This document shows positions 15,795 to 24,193 of a DNA stretch of 43,408 nt, piece by piece. Each line of letters begins with the position of its first letter. The first letter of the stretch is position 1. Both the position numbers and the translations under genes were made by a program. The stretch lies in assembly GCA_016869765.1 (NCBI GenBank), contig VGES01000029.1, positions 1 through 43,408 of the forward strand, in the 5' to 3' direction. The DNA comes from Alphaproteobacteria bacterium (GTDB lineage Bacteria > Pseudomonadota > Alphaproteobacteria > SHVP01). The notes beneath the pieces are model-generated. The model did not search any database. It saw nothing but the letters and a program-made list of their open reading frames with translations, and was not told where the DNA came from.

Positions 15795-16864
15795 CGTCGC
15801 CCCGACTTCAGGAACGCCTTGGTGCGCCGGAAGGTGGCGCGGCGATACAACGGAAAGAGCTGGAAGTAGAGCTTGAGCTTGAGCCATCGGCCGTAGATGC
15901 CGTAAGGCTCGAAGATGATCGTCAGCACCAGGATCAGGCCGAAGATCAGGGGCTCGAGCCCGGGCTGCTCGGCGATGACGCGGGGCAGTTCGCCGCGCAG
16001 AATGCCGATCACCGAGGGCAGCGCGCCCACGAACAGCGCTCCGAACACCGCACCGTGCAGCGAGCCGAGGCCCCCGACCACGATCATCAAGAGAAGTTGG
16101 ATCGACAGGATGATGTTGAAGCCATCAGGCGACAGGAAATTCAACTTGTGGGCGTAGAGCGCGCCGGCGAGCCCGGTGATCGCGGCCGAAAGCGCGAAGG
16201 CGAGCGTCTTGTACACCGTCAGGTTGACGCCGAGGCTCTGCGCCGCGACCTCGCTGTCACGGATGGCGATGAACGCCCGGCCCGTGGGCGAGCGCAACAG
16301 GTTGAGCACGCCCAGAATCACGACCACGAGCACGGCGAGGCTGATGTAGTAGAGGTGCCAGTCCTGGCGCAGCGTCTCGCCGAACATGACGATGCGGGGC
16401 ACGCGGAACCCGTTGAAGCCACGGGTCACCGATTCCCACTTGGCCAGGATCTCCGAGACGATGAGCGCGAAGCCGAAGGTGGCAATCGCGAGGTAGACCC
16501 CCGATAGGCGGAGCGTCGGCAGGCCGATGAGAAAGCCAGTGGCCCCCGCGATCAGCGCGGCCAGCAGCATCGAGATCGGGAACGGCACGCCCTTGGACAG
16601 GAGATAGGCTTCACCGTAGGCGCCGATGCCGAGGAACGCGGCGTGCCCGAGCGACACCAGCCCGGTGTAGCCCGTGAGCAGCATGAGGCCGACGCCGGCG
16701 ATCGCCAGGATGAACACGAACGCCGCCTCACCGACCAAATAGTCGCTCAGGACCAGGGGCGCGACGAGCACGAGGACAGCGAGCACCGCATACCAGAACA
16801 CCTGGCCGCCGTGCTGGAACAGCCGGACGTCCTGTTCGTAGTTCGTCTTGAACAGGAAGCGCAT
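15791..16864 (-). CDS. livM: Branched-chain amino acid-type ABC permease LivM
   Basis: A 357-residue inner-membrane permease with about nine hydrophobic segments. The family block AGVGLMLLTGYTGLVSLGHA, followed by AAFLGIGAYGEAYLL, is the LivM hallmark. GRAFIAIRDSEVAAQSLGVN is the cytoplasmic loop that contacts the ATPase, and VVGGLGSLHGAVFGALF follows. The C-terminal tail is extended and basic (about 30 residues beyond the last helix). It starts one base after the livH stop and its own stop overlaps the livG start. Confidence 0.9.
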   Translation of the reverse strand: MRFLFKTNYEQDVRLFQHGGQVFWYAVLAVLVLVAPLVLSDYLVGEAAFVFILAIAGVGLMLLTGYTGLVSLGHAAFLGIGAYGEAYLLSKGVPFPISMLLAALIAGATGFLIGLPTLRLSGVYLAIATFGFALIVSEILAKWESVTRGFNGFRVPRIVMFGETLRQDWHLYYISLAVLVVVILGVLNLLRSPTGRAFIAIRDSEVAAQSLGVNLTVYKTLAFALSAAITGLAGALYAHKLNFLSPDGFNIILSIQLLLMIVVGGLGSLHGAVFGALFVGALPSVIGILRGELPRVIAEQPGLEPLIFGLILVLTIIFEPYGIYGRWLKLKLYFQLFPLYRRATFRRTKAFLKSGRR

Positions 16865-16865
16865 G

Positions 16866-17741
16866 TCAGGCGCGCCGCTTCTTCGGTTCGGCGAACAGAC
16901 CCTCGGGGCGGATCACCAGGACCGCGAGCAGGACGACGAATGGCGCCAGATTGCGCGCCGTATCGGAGATGTAACGGCCGCTGAACACTTCGATCAGCCC
17001 GATAACCACCCCGCCGATCACCGCGCCGGGCAGGCTGGCAAAGCCGCCCAGCACGGCGGCCGGAAACGCCTTCAACACGACGAAGCCCATGTTGGCTTCG
17101 ACCAGGGCGATGGGCGCGAGCAGGACGCCGCCCAAGGCGGCGACCGCGGCGGCGATCGCCCAGGTGGCGGCCGACACGCGCTTGATCGGAATGCCCATAT
17201 AGGCGGCGGCTAGCTGGTTCTGCGAGGCGGCCTGCATCGCGATGCCAAAGCGCGTGTGGCGGAAAAATCCGTAGAGCAGCGCACACAGGATCACGGTCGC
17301 CCCGATGATCGCGAGATGCTCCTGGGCCATGACGAGGCCCGCGACGTCCAGCGTCTGATTCGAGAATGGGGTCGGCAGGGCCTGGCTCGAGGTTCCCCAG
17401 CCCGGAATCATGGTTGCGCCCGAGCGGAGGATGAACCCGACGCCGATGGTCACCATGATTACGGCGAACTGCGGCTGGCCGAGGATCGGGCGCAGCACCA
17501 GGCGCTCCATGATCATGCCGACCGCCGCCATGCCGATGATCGCGAGCGCCAGGCCGACCCAGAACGGCAGGCCACCGAAGGAGATGAAGGTGAGGGCGAA
17601 AAACGCCCCCAACATCATGAGGTCGCCCTGGGCGAAGTTCACCGCCTCGGTCGCCTTGTAGATGAGCACGAGTCCGAGGGCGACGAGGGCGTAGATACAG
17701 CCCACGGCGATGCCATTGATCGCCAGTTGAATGATCAGCAC
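16866..17741 (-). CDS. livH: Branched-chain amino acid-type ABC permease LivH
   Basis: A 291-residue permease, first gene of the operon. The N-terminus QLAINGIAVGCIYALVALGL with KATEAVNFAQGDLMMLGAF is the LivH signature. The ATPase-contact loop is FGIAMQAASQNQLAAAYMGI, and VVLKAFPAAVLGGFASLPGA appears near the end. Usual length. It is divergent from the SnoaL-like genes with a gap of 98 bases, which should contain the operon promoter; I could not pick out convincing -35/-10 boxes. The order livH-livM-livG-livF with overlaps argues for one transcript. Confidence 0.9.
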   Translation of the reverse strand: MLIIQLAINGIAVGCIYALVALGLVLIYKATEAVNFAQGDLMMLGAFFALTFISFGGLPFWVGLALAIIGMAAVGMIMERLVLRPILGQPQFAVIMVTIGVGFILRSGATMIPGWGTSSQALPTPFSNQTLDVAGLVMAQEHLAIIGATVILCALLYGFFRHTRFGIAMQAASQNQLAAAYMGIPIKRVSAATWAIAAAVAALGGVLLAPIALVEANMGFVVLKAFPAAVLGGFASLPGAVIGGVVIGLIEVFSGRYISDTARNLAPFVVLLAVLVIRPEGLFAEPKKRRA

Positions 17742-17839
17742 ATTGCCTGCGCACGCGGCTCGCGTGCGTCCCTCCCACCACCCGCTAGGCTAGCAGAGCG
17801 TGGGTGCTCATCCCAGCGGGGAGCGGTGTACACTCGGGC

Positions 17840-18313
17840 ATGTTCGATTCCGACAGCGTCGTGGCGGCGATCGGCCGGTGGGCCGCGGCCTGGCAGGCCC
17901 GCGACGCGGCCCTCCTCGGCCGTCTGTGGGACGAGGCGGGGCCGGTGTTCATGCTCGGACGCGAGCATCGGACGCCTCTGTTCACGCTGGACGCCATCCG
18001 GAACGACATGGCGGCAACCTGCCGTCGTGCGAGCGCGATCGTCTATCGCCCGGAGCGGATCGCGCCCCGCGTTCTCGACCGCAACCTGGCCTCGGCGTTC
18101 TTCTTCGTGCGCTGGGCGATGACCGAACCCGAGCGCCCGGCGATCGGCGGAATCCTGAAAACATCGGCGGTCTTCGTGCTGCGCTCGAGCGACTGGCGCC
18201 TCGCGCACTACGCCGAGGCGAGTTATGCGCCCTACCGCTTCTTCACCGAATACTTCGAGGCCACCGCCGAATCGGGGTTTGCCGGTCAGCCACGTCGCGG
18301 GGCCCTGCCGTGA
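17840..18313 (+). CDS. SnoaL/NTF2-like domain protein
   Basis: A 157-residue protein with the cone-shaped NTF2-like fold pattern: an N-terminal helix pair (IGRWAAAWQARDAALLGRLW), a strand with VFMLGREHRTPLFTLDAIR, and a C-terminal strand series around SSDWRLAHYAEASYAPYRF. Such small proteins act as hydrolases, isomerases, dehydratases or as ligand-binding accessories; no catalytic residues are clear. The ATG at 17840 is chosen over an upstream frame extension because it lies at the start of the helix. The stop overlaps the GTG of the next gene (GTGA at 18310-18313), so the two are translated together. The partner is a similar small protein, suggesting they form a heteromer; that is inference. 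Confidence 0.6.
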   Translation: MFDSDSVVAAIGRWAAAWQARDAALLGRLWDEAGPVFMLGREHRTPLFTLDAIRNDMAATCRRASAIVYRPERIAPRVLDRNLASAFFFVRWAMTEPERPAIGGILKTSAVFVLRSSDWRLAHYAEASYAPYRFFTEYFEATAESGFAGQPRRGALP

Positions 18314-18786
18314 ACTGGGCCGATCCCGAGCTGACGCGAACGCTCGCGGACTTGATCGACGAATACGTCGGCTACTCCGCGACGATGAACTTCGCCGGCA
18401 AGCGGGCGATGTGGGACAAGGACGACCCGCAGGTTCTGCTGATGCCGGAGGAGAACAAGGAACCGTTGATCGGCTGGGGCGCGATCGGTCCCTACTGGAA
18501 GGACTGGTCGAGCGTGATGGAATACATCAGGTCGCATGCAGCCAATCACGCGGCGCGGTTCCTGACGCCGGAGATGGCCGTTTGCATCTACGACATGCGG
18601 TGGGTGGCGAAGCTGCATCGCTCGCCCAAGCCCGTGTCGGCCGACGTGCGCGTCACCTCGTTGTGGCGCAAGAGGCCCGAGGGCTGGCGATTGTTCCATC
18701 TCATGGAATCGCCGATCGACGGTGAAGCGCTCATGCGCATGGCCTACGAGGCCGAATACCGCCGCGTGTTTCCGGCGAGTCGCTAG
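18310..18786 (+). CDS. SnoaL/NTF2-like domain protein, second of a pair
   Basis: A 158-residue protein beginning at a GTG that overlaps the preceding stop. It has an NTF2-like pattern: DLIDEYVGYSATMNFAGKRA, WDKDDPQVLLMPEENKEPLI and the C-terminal strands VTSLWRKRPEGWRLFHLMES, the last being typical of SnoaL-like proteins that read ..xxGWRIxHxHxS. It resembles the gene before it in size and fold but not closely in sequence. Its last four bases overlap the convergent DUF3891 gene. Function unknown; binding or turnover of a small hydrophobic substrate is the usual role. Confidence 0.65.
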   Translation: MNWADPELTRTLADLIDEYVGYSATMNFAGKRAMWDKDDPQVLLMPEENKEPLIGWGAIGPYWKDWSSVMEYIRSHAANHAARFLTPEMAVCIYDMRWVAKLHRSPKPVSADVRVTSLWRKRPEGWRLFHLMESPIDGEALMRMAYEAEYRRVFPASR

Positions 18787-19601
18787 GCGCGCACGAAGCG
18801 CAGGCGCTGGCGCTCGACCGGGCGCGCCGCGAGACGCGCCCGCATCGCCTCCGCGGATTCGTCCTTGGGATCGAGGTAGCGGCCCTCAAACACGATTTCG
18901 ACCCCGTCTTCGCGCCACGGGAACGGATCGAAGGCGTAGGTCTTGGGATCGCGCTCGCGGACGTTGACCGTGGCGTCCTCGCGCCGGTTCCTGGGCACCG
19001 AGCGGAACGATCCCTCGCCCCGACCTCCTGGATAGCGCAAATTGAAATAGAGCGCGGTAAGGTCGAAGAACTGCAATTGCTTGTAGTTGAGGAAGATCTG
19101 CTCCTCGTCGGCCAGGCCGGCGGTCTCCGGGAAGGCCTGCAGTTCTTTCTTGAGACGTTCCTGGCGCTGTTCCTGGTGGCGCTGCATCGCCTCCATCTGG
19201 TCCTTGAACTCGGGGGGCGGCACGTTGCGCACCGCGGCATCCGCCAATCCGTAACGCGCGTTGTAGAGCCCGTAGATGTGCATGCTCGACAACAGGCCGC
19301 AGTAGGGGTGCTTGCGTTCGTTCCAGTCGGGCGAGCCGTAACTCGTGCGGATCACCTGCTGGCGGGGCGTGCCGACAAGGTTGTAGGGCAGGTGTGTCTT
19401 GGGATCGACACCGATTTCGGCATCGATCGGCGCCCAACCCGCATCGTGGTGATCGATGACATAGAGCACGAGGTCTCGCGGCGCGATCGGCTCGAAGTTG
19501 TCGTTGCCGAAGGCCCGCGCCATCGCCCCGGCGAAGGCGGTGTGCTGTGCCATGGTGATGACGAAGTGCGGCTGTCCCGCCGCCGCGGATTGCACGATCA
19601 T
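18783..19601 (-). CDS. DUF3891 family protein
   Basis: A 272-residue protein matching the DUF3891 family (PF13030): the opening MIVQSAAAGQPHFVITMAQH with H-T-AFAGAMARAFG, then the dyad VIDHHDAGW and later FNYKQLQFFDLTALYFNLRY-like helices. The His-rich pattern (QHxxFAGxxA, DHHDAGW, FFD) resembles HD-type metal phosphohydrolases, so a metal-dependent hydrolase is plausible, but no activity is established that I know of. It is convergent with the SnoaL-like pair and divergent from the PP2C phosphatase 29 bases away. Confidence 0.72.
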   Translation of the reverse strand: MIVQSAAAGQPHFVITMAQHTAFAGAMARAFGNDNFEPIAPRDLVLYVIDHHDAGWAPIDAEIGVDPKTHLPYNLVGTPRQQVIRTSYGSPDWNERKHPYCGLLSSMHIYGLYNARYGLADAAVRNVPPPEFKDQMEAMQRHQEQRQERLKKELQAFPETAGLADEEQIFLNYKQLQFFDLTALYFNLRYPGGRGEGSFRSVPRNRREDATVNVRERDPKTYAFDPFPWREDGVEIVFEGRYLDPKDESAEAMRARLAARPVERQRLRFVRA

Positions 19602-19630
19602 GGCGCCATGCTAGCACGGACCATCTCCTG

Positions 19631-20392
19631 ATGGCCCCGCATCCGGGTACGAGTCTAGGGCCCCTGACCCTTGCCGAGGGCCGCTGGGTCGCTGCCGGGC
19701 GAACGCACGTCGGGCATTGGCGGGAGCGCAACGAGGACTCGCTCGTCATCGATGCGGCGACCAACCTCTGCGCGGTGGCGGACGGCATGGGTGGGGCTCC
19801 GGCAGGAGACCTCGCCAGCCGGCTGGCGATCGAGGCGTTGCGCACGTCGCTACCGGTAGGGCCCGAGGCGCGCGATCTTGCTCCGGGCTTCGCGGCCGCA
19901 AACCAGGCGCTGCTCGATGTGGCGGAACATGATCCGGCGCTTGCCGGGATGGGCACGACGCTCTCCGCCCTGCTGCTCGGGCCGTCCGTGGTCGCCATCG
20001 CCCATGTCGGGGATAGCCGCATCTACCGCTTTGCCGGCAGGCAACTGACTCAGATCTCCGTCGATGAGACGCTCGGCATGGCGGCGGTGCGCGCCGGCCG
20101 CCTGAGCGAGGCGGAGGCGCGTCACCGTCACGACTGGCACGTGCTGACCCAGGTCATCGGGTCGCCCGGCGGCGTCGTGCCGCAGCGATACGCGTTTCGC
20201 GTTGAGCCGGGCGAGATGTTTTTGCTGTGCAGCGACGGGCTCAGCGACATGCTGAGCGACGAGGCGATCGCGACCGTATTTGCCGATCGTCCGGGCGACC
20301 CCGCGGCGATCACCGCGGCCCTCCTCGGTCAGGCCCTGGCAGCGGGTGGACGGGACAACATCACCGTCGTGGTCGCCGCCTACCGCGGTTAG
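19631..20392 (+). CDS. PP2C-type serine/threonine phosphatase
   Basis: A 253-residue PPM/PP2C phosphatase. All metal-ligand motifs are visible in order: HWRERNEDSLVID, VADGMGGAPAGDLAS, GMGTTLSALLL, IAHVGDSRIYRFAG, LLCSDGLSDMLSD and GGRDNITVVVAAY. It is the soluble Stp/PrpC type with no membrane helix. Such phosphatases reverse Hanks-type Ser/Thr kinase signalling, often with FHA proteins or type VI secretion; no kinase gene is in the window. The start at 19631 gives the usual distance to the first motif. It is divergent from DUF3891 with only 29 bases between starts. Confidence 0.88.
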   Translation: MAPHPGTSLGPLTLAEGRWVAAGRTHVGHWRERNEDSLVIDAATNLCAVADGMGGAPAGDLASRLAIEALRTSLPVGPEARDLAPGFAAANQALLDVAEHDPALAGMGTTLSALLLGPSVVAIAHVGDSRIYRFAGRQLTQISVDETLGMAAVRAGRLSEAEARHRHDWHVLTQVIGSPGGVVPQRYAFRVEPGEMFLLCSDGLSDMLSDEAIATVFADRPGDPAAITAALLGQALAAGGRDNITVVVAAYRG

Positions 20393-20454
20393 GCGTGGAC
20401 TCATGAGCGCGGGTCCACAGGCGGGTTGCGGCCGTCAGGACGGTGGCGAGATAG

Positions 20455-21801
20455 TTGCGGGCGGGGTGGCCCGGCCGACGGAGATCGGGCCACCGGGCTG
20501 TTCCCGTGGTCCGTCGGCCGGAACTGTTCGATGCTGTACGGGGGCGTGGGCAAGCCATCGTATCCAGCCGACAGCAGCGATCAGCGCCGGCCACGCGGCG
20601 CACAGCGACACCGAGCGTCGATGAACTGGTCGAGCGCGCCCGCGCGCTCGTCCCCTTCGTCAAGGCCCACGCCGCTCGCAACGAGCGTCGGCGCAGCCTG
20701 ATGCCGGCAGTCGTCGCGCGCCTGCGCGGGGCCGGCCTCTTTCGTTATTTCCAGCCGCACCGCTACGGCGGTTTCGAAATGGCATGGGGAACCCAGTATT
20801 TGCTCGCCAAGGAACTCGCCCGCGGATGTCCGTCGACCGCGTGGGTGGTGGCGCTGTGCGGCCAGCTGTCGTGTCACGCGGCGCGCTTCCCCAGGGAAGC
20901 GCAGCAAGAGATCTGGGGCGCGACCGACGATGTCGTACTCTGCCAAGCGTCGCCGCCCAAGAAGGGCGCGCGGGTTCGGCGGGTACGGGGCGGCTTCGTG
21001 CTCGACGGTCCACAGGGTTTCACCAGCGGCATCGATCACGCGACGTGGTGTCTCGCCGCCGGCCGCATTGAAGGCGAGGGGCCCGAGATGTGGCATTTCC
21101 TGCTGCCGCGCCGCGACTACCGCATCCGTGACAACTGGCGCACGATCGGAATGCGCGGCACCGGCACCAAGGACATGGTGACCGACGGCGCGTTCGTGCC
21201 CGACCATCGCGCGCTGCGCTTCGAGGATTTCCAGCGTCGGCCGCCCGGTGCGTCGTGCAACCCGGGCTACATCTACGCGATGGAGATGGGTCCGCACGTG
21301 CTCGGGTCGAGCCCGCTTGGCCCCGCCGTCGGGATCGCCGAAGCGGCGCTCGCGGATTACATCGCGATCACGCGCCAGCGCGTGTCGCTTGTGTTGGGGA
21401 CGCCGGTCGGCGATAGCGATCTCGTTCAGGTGCGGCTCGCCGAGTCGGCGGCGGAGATTCATGCCGCCGACCTCATTGCCCGCACCGACCTCGCCCTGCT
21501 GCATCGGCGGGGCGTGGCCCGCCGGCGCCTGACCGAGCGCGAGAAGATCGATGTGCAGCGCAATCGCGGCTTCATCGCCGAACTCTGCATGCGTTCTGTC
21601 GCGCGGCTCGTGCGCATGATGGGGGCGATGGGCGTGTTCGACGATAACCCGCTCAACCGCTACTACCGCGACATCCACACGATGACGACGCAAGTCGGTG
21701 TCGCCTGGGACACGACCATGCCGCACTGGGGCCGCTGGGCGCTCGGCCTGCCGCCGCGCGGCGTCATGGCGCCAAGGCCGGTGGCAGGGCCCAAGGAATA
21801 G
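20455..21801 (+). CDS. Acyl-CoA-dehydrogenase-like flavoprotein monooxygenase
   Basis: The conserved part (from about 20617, SVDELVERARALVPFVKAHA) matches flavin-dependent monooxygenases or dehydrogenases of the HsaA/HpaB-like acyl-CoA dehydrogenase group (Acyl-CoA_dh_2 C-terminus). Visible are LRGAGLFRYFQPHRYGGFEM, CPSTAWVVALCGQLSCHAA, GFVLDGPQGFTSGIDHATW, IGMRGTGTKDMVTDGAFVP and, near the end, RLVRMMGAMGVFDDNPLNRY with QVGVAWDTTMPHWG. Members use FMNH2 or FADH2 from a separate reductase; none is seen nearby. The start is uncertain: there is no ATG in frame before 20701. The frame opens at a TTG (20455) or a GTG (20506), and the 50 residues before the conserved helix are Arg-rich and unlike the family. 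A true 5' end lost to a frameshift or an unusual start is possible. Confidence 0.75.
   Translation: MRAGWPGRRRSGHRAVPVVRRPELFDAVRGRGQAIVSSRQQRSAPATRRTATPSVDELVERARALVPFVKAHAARNERRRSLMPAVVARLRGAGLFRYFQPHRYGGFEMAWGTQYLLAKELARGCPSTAWVVALCGQLSCHAARFPREAQQEIWGATDDVVLCQASPPKKGARVRRVRGGFVLDGPQGFTSGIDHATWCLAAGRIEGEGPEMWHFLLPRRDYRIRDNWRTIGMRGTGTKDMVTDGAFVPDHRALRFEDFQRRPPGASCNPGYIYAMEMGPHVLGSSPLGPAVGIAEAALADYIAITRQRVSLVLGTPVGDSDLVQVRLAESAAEIHAADLIARTDLALLHRRGVARRRLTEREKIDVQRNRGFIAELCMRSVARLVRMMGAMGVFDDNPLNRYYRDIHTMTTQVGVAWDTTMPHWGRWALGLPPRGVMAPRPVAGPKE
20465..20521. repeat. Two overlapping inverted repeats in a gene-poor gap
   Basis: GGTGGCCCG (20465-20473) pairs with CGGGCCACC (20486-20494) around a 12-nt loop. 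CCGGCCGACGGA (20471-20482) pairs perfectly over 12 bases with TCCGTCGGCCGG (20510-20521). The arms share bases, so the two hairpins exclude each other. They lie in the 220-base stretch between the PP2C stop and the first family-like residues of the next protein. I see no other feature there. Confidence 0.5.
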
Positions 21802-21819
21802 ATGTCGAGTTAGGTACGG

Positions 21820-21912
21820 TCATCTGATCAGCGCGCCGCCATCCAGCATCGGCGTCTGGCCGTTGATGGCGCGGGCTTCGTCCGACACGGTGGTCTGGCC
21901 CTTGGGGAGGCG
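21820..21912 (-). pseudogene. Short-chain dehydrogenase remnant (C-terminal tail)
   Basis: Between the flavoprotein and the ThDP enzyme the minus strand encodes VSDEARAINGQTPMLDGGAL followed by IR and a TGA (21820-21822). This is the typical end of short-chain dehydrogenases, which read (L/V)SDxARxxTGQxxxVDGG. Only about 25-30 residues remain; no catalytic part precedes it because the ThDP enzyme's coding region ends immediately upstream (stop at 21914). It is a truncated relic with no start. Confidence 0.65.
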
Positions 21913-21913
21913 G

Positions 21914-23599
21914 CTAGCTGCGGCGCTTCTTCTCGGCCGCCTGGCGCAAACTCGTGAGCGTCGATCGCGTGCTCACGACCTCGCGGTCGAGGTGGACGTC
22001 GATCACGGCGGCTTTTCGCGCCGCGAGGGCGCGATCGAAGGCCGGCGCGAAATCTACGGTCCGGGTGACCGTCTCGCCATGCGCACCGAAGGCGCGCGCG
22101 AAGGCGGCGAAATCCGGGTTGGTCAGATCGGTGCTGCTGACGCGACCCGGGAAGTGGTTCTCCTGATGACCGCGGATCGTGCCGTACATGCCGTTGTTGA
22201 CGACGATGATGACTGGGTCGAGACCGTACTGGATGGCCGTCGCGAGTTCGTTGCCGGTCATCAGGAAGCCGCCATCGCCGATGAAGCCGACGACGCGGCG
22301 TTGAGGCGCGATCACCTTGGCGCCGACTGCGGCCGGCACGCCGTACCCCATGGCGCCGGCGGCCGGGGCCAGCATGGTTCCCAGGCGGCGGAACGGATAG
22401 AAGCGCTGCACCCACTGCGCGAAGTTGCCGGCATCGCTCGCGATGATGGCGTCTTCGGGCAGCCGCTCGCGCACCACGGCCATGACCGCGTTCATGTCGA
22501 CGTTGCCGGGGCAGGGGACCGGCTGCCAGGTCTTCTCGTAGTTCTCGCGCAGTGCGCGGGTCCAGCCATCCCAGCGTCGGTTGGCGGCGGGCGCGAGCGC
22601 GGCGAGGGCTGCGGCGGTCGGCACCGGCGCGGCGGCGATCGCGATGTCGGCGCGGTAGACCCGCCCGAGCTCGGCCGCATCGGGGAAGATGTGGATCAGG
22701 CGCTGCCTCGGGCGCGGCGGCGCCGGGCTCACATAGCCCTGCGTCGTGCGTTCGCCCAAGCGTGTGTTGATCGCGAGAATGAGGTCGCAATCGGCCATCG
22801 CCCGCACCAGCGCGGGATCGGGCGAGAACGCGAGGTCGCCCACGTAGTTCGGGTGGCGATTGTCGAAACGGTCCTGACGCCGGAAGGTGACCGTGACGGG
22901 CAGATTGTGACGTTCGGCAAACTGGCGGAGCTGATCGCAGGATTCCTGCGTCCAGCCGGTGCCGCCCATGATCACGATCGGCCGCTCGGCCTCCGACAAC
23001 AGTCGGGCCGCCGCCGCGAGATCGGTGGCCGCCGGCGACAAAGGCGCGATGACGTGCGCTCCGGCATCGGTGGCCGCACTGGTTGCGGTCTGGATGTCTT
23101 CCGGCAGGCCCAACACCACCGGCCCCATGCGCCCGTTGAGCGCGGTGTGGAAAGCGCGGCTGATGTATTCCGGGATCAGGTCGACGTGGGGAATGTTGGC
23201 GGCCCACTTGGCGGTCCACCCGAACATCTGGGCGACGTCGACCTCTTGGAACGCTTCGCGGCCGAGCGCGGTGGTTTCGACCTGGCCCACGAACAGGATC
23301 ATCGGCGTCGAGTCCTGCTTGGCGACGTGGACCCCGACCGAGCCGTGGCAGGCGCCGGGGCCGCGGGTGACGAAGGCGATGCCTGGCCGCCCGGTGAGCT
23401 TGCCGTAGGCATCCGCCATGTTGGTGGCGCCCGATTCGTGCCGGCAGGTCACGACTTTGACGTCGTTGCGCGCATCGAGGAGCGAATCGAGCACGGCCAG
23501 GAAACTCTCGCCTGGGACCTGAAAGACGGTGTCGACGCCGTGCTGGCGGAGCGCGTCGACGATCATGCGCGCGCCGGTTCGTACGTTGGGGCTGGTCAT
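21914..23599 (-). CDS. Thiamine-diphosphate enzyme of the acetolactate synthase family
   Basis: A 561-residue three-domain ThDP enzyme. N-terminal PYR domain: GARMIVDALRQHGVDTVFQV and the catalytic-Glu region TCRHESGATNMADAYGKLTG, with FVTRGPGACHGSVGVHVAKQ. Middle domain from about residue 185 to 330 with PIVIMGGTGW. C-terminal PP domain: IASDAGNFAQWVQRFYPFRR and the ThDP/Mg motif FIGDGGFLMTGNELATAIQY. Relatives include acetolactate synthase, benzaldehyde lyase-like and other carboligases or decarboxylases. There is no small regulatory subunit gene beside it, so a catabolic or side-pathway role is more likely than valine synthesis. The N-terminal start at 23599 is standard. It sits in front of a short-chain dehydrogenase remnant. 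Confidence 0.85.
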   Translation of the reverse strand: MTSPNVRTGARMIVDALRQHGVDTVFQVPGESFLAVLDSLLDARNDVKVVTCRHESGATNMADAYGKLTGRPGIAFVTRGPGACHGSVGVHVAKQDSTPMILFVGQVETTALGREAFQEVDVAQMFGWTAKWAANIPHVDLIPEYISRAFHTALNGRMGPVVLGLPEDIQTATSAATDAGAHVIAPLSPAATDLAAAARLLSEAERPIVIMGGTGWTQESCDQLRQFAERHNLPVTVTFRRQDRFDNRHPNYVGDLAFSPDPALVRAMADCDLILAINTRLGERTTQGYVSPAPPRPRQRLIHIFPDAAELGRVYRADIAIAAAPVPTAAALAALAPAANRRWDGWTRALRENYEKTWQPVPCPGNVDMNAVMAVVRERLPEDAIIASDAGNFAQWVQRFYPFRRLGTMLAPAAGAMGYGVPAAVGAKVIAPQRRVVGFIGDGGFLMTGNELATAIQYGLDPVIIVVNNGMYGTIRGHQENHFPGRVSSTDLTNPDFAAFARAFGAHGETVTRTVDFAPAFDRALAARKAAVIDVHLDREVVSTRSTLTSLRQAAEKKRRS

Positions 23600-23728
23600 C
23601 GGAGGGCTCGCTGCGGGTCAGGCAGCATGGGCGAAGGGGGGGCGGGGGGCAAGCTGCTTGGCACCAGCCGCTCCACTACCTTGACGTGAGTCAAGGACCG
23701 AACGGCCGAGCGTCCTCACCTTGGAATC

Positions 23729-24193
23729 ATGAAAATCCCCTTAGAAATTCATTTCAGCGACATGCCGCCCTCCGAAGCGACGGAAGCCTATGTTCGCGAG
23801 CGCGCGGCCAAGCTCGACAAGTTCTCGCGTCGCGTCGTCGCCTGCCGCGTCGCGATTGCCGCGCCGCATCGTCATCAGCGCAAGGGGCGGCTCTACAACG
23901 TGCGCATCGACCTTACGGTTCCCGGCAAGGAGATCGTGGTCAGTCGCAGCCCGTCGGCCGATGCCTCGCACGCCGATGTCTACGTTGCGGCGCGCGATGC
24001 GTTTCGCGTCGTGCAGCGGCAGTTGCAGGATGTCGGGCAGCGGCGCAGCAAGAACCGGGCGGCGCACGCGGAAGAGGTGACGCTGCGGGGCAAGGTCGTT
24101 CGCCTCGAATCCGACCGCGGCATCGGCTACATCGCCGATGGCGATGGCACCGAGGTGTTCTTCCATCGCAACGCCGTGCGCGATAACGGCTAA
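23729..24193 (+). CDS. HPF/RaiA ribosome-associated protein with cut-off cold-shock-like domain
   Basis: Residues 1-105 are the ribosome hibernation factor fold: KIPLEIHFSDMPPSEATEAY, VRERAAKLDKFSRRVVACRV, and HADVYVAARDAFRVVQRQLQ. Then EEVTLRGKVVRLESDRGIGY and EVFFHRNAV start a cold-shock-like nucleic-acid-binding domain. The HPF part would sit in the ribosomal mRNA channel during stress. The frame stops at TAA 24191-24193 inside the second domain, yet the same frame continues for 35 more codons with family-like sequence (DDLKEGTTVNYLATE, then EATSVWAVRRHP) to a TGA at 24299-24301. Read-through length would be about 190 residues, the size I expect for this fusion. So the TAA looks like a nonsense change of a Tyr or similar codon, or a sequence error. 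The HPF domain itself is intact. Confidence 0.8.
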   Translation: MKIPLEIHFSDMPPSEATEAYVRERAAKLDKFSRRVVACRVAIAAPHRHQRKGRLYNVRIDLTVPGKEIVVSRSPSADASHADVYVAARDAFRVVQRQLQDVGQRRSKNRAAHAEEVTLRGKVVRLESDRGIGYIADGDGTEVFFHRNAVRDNG

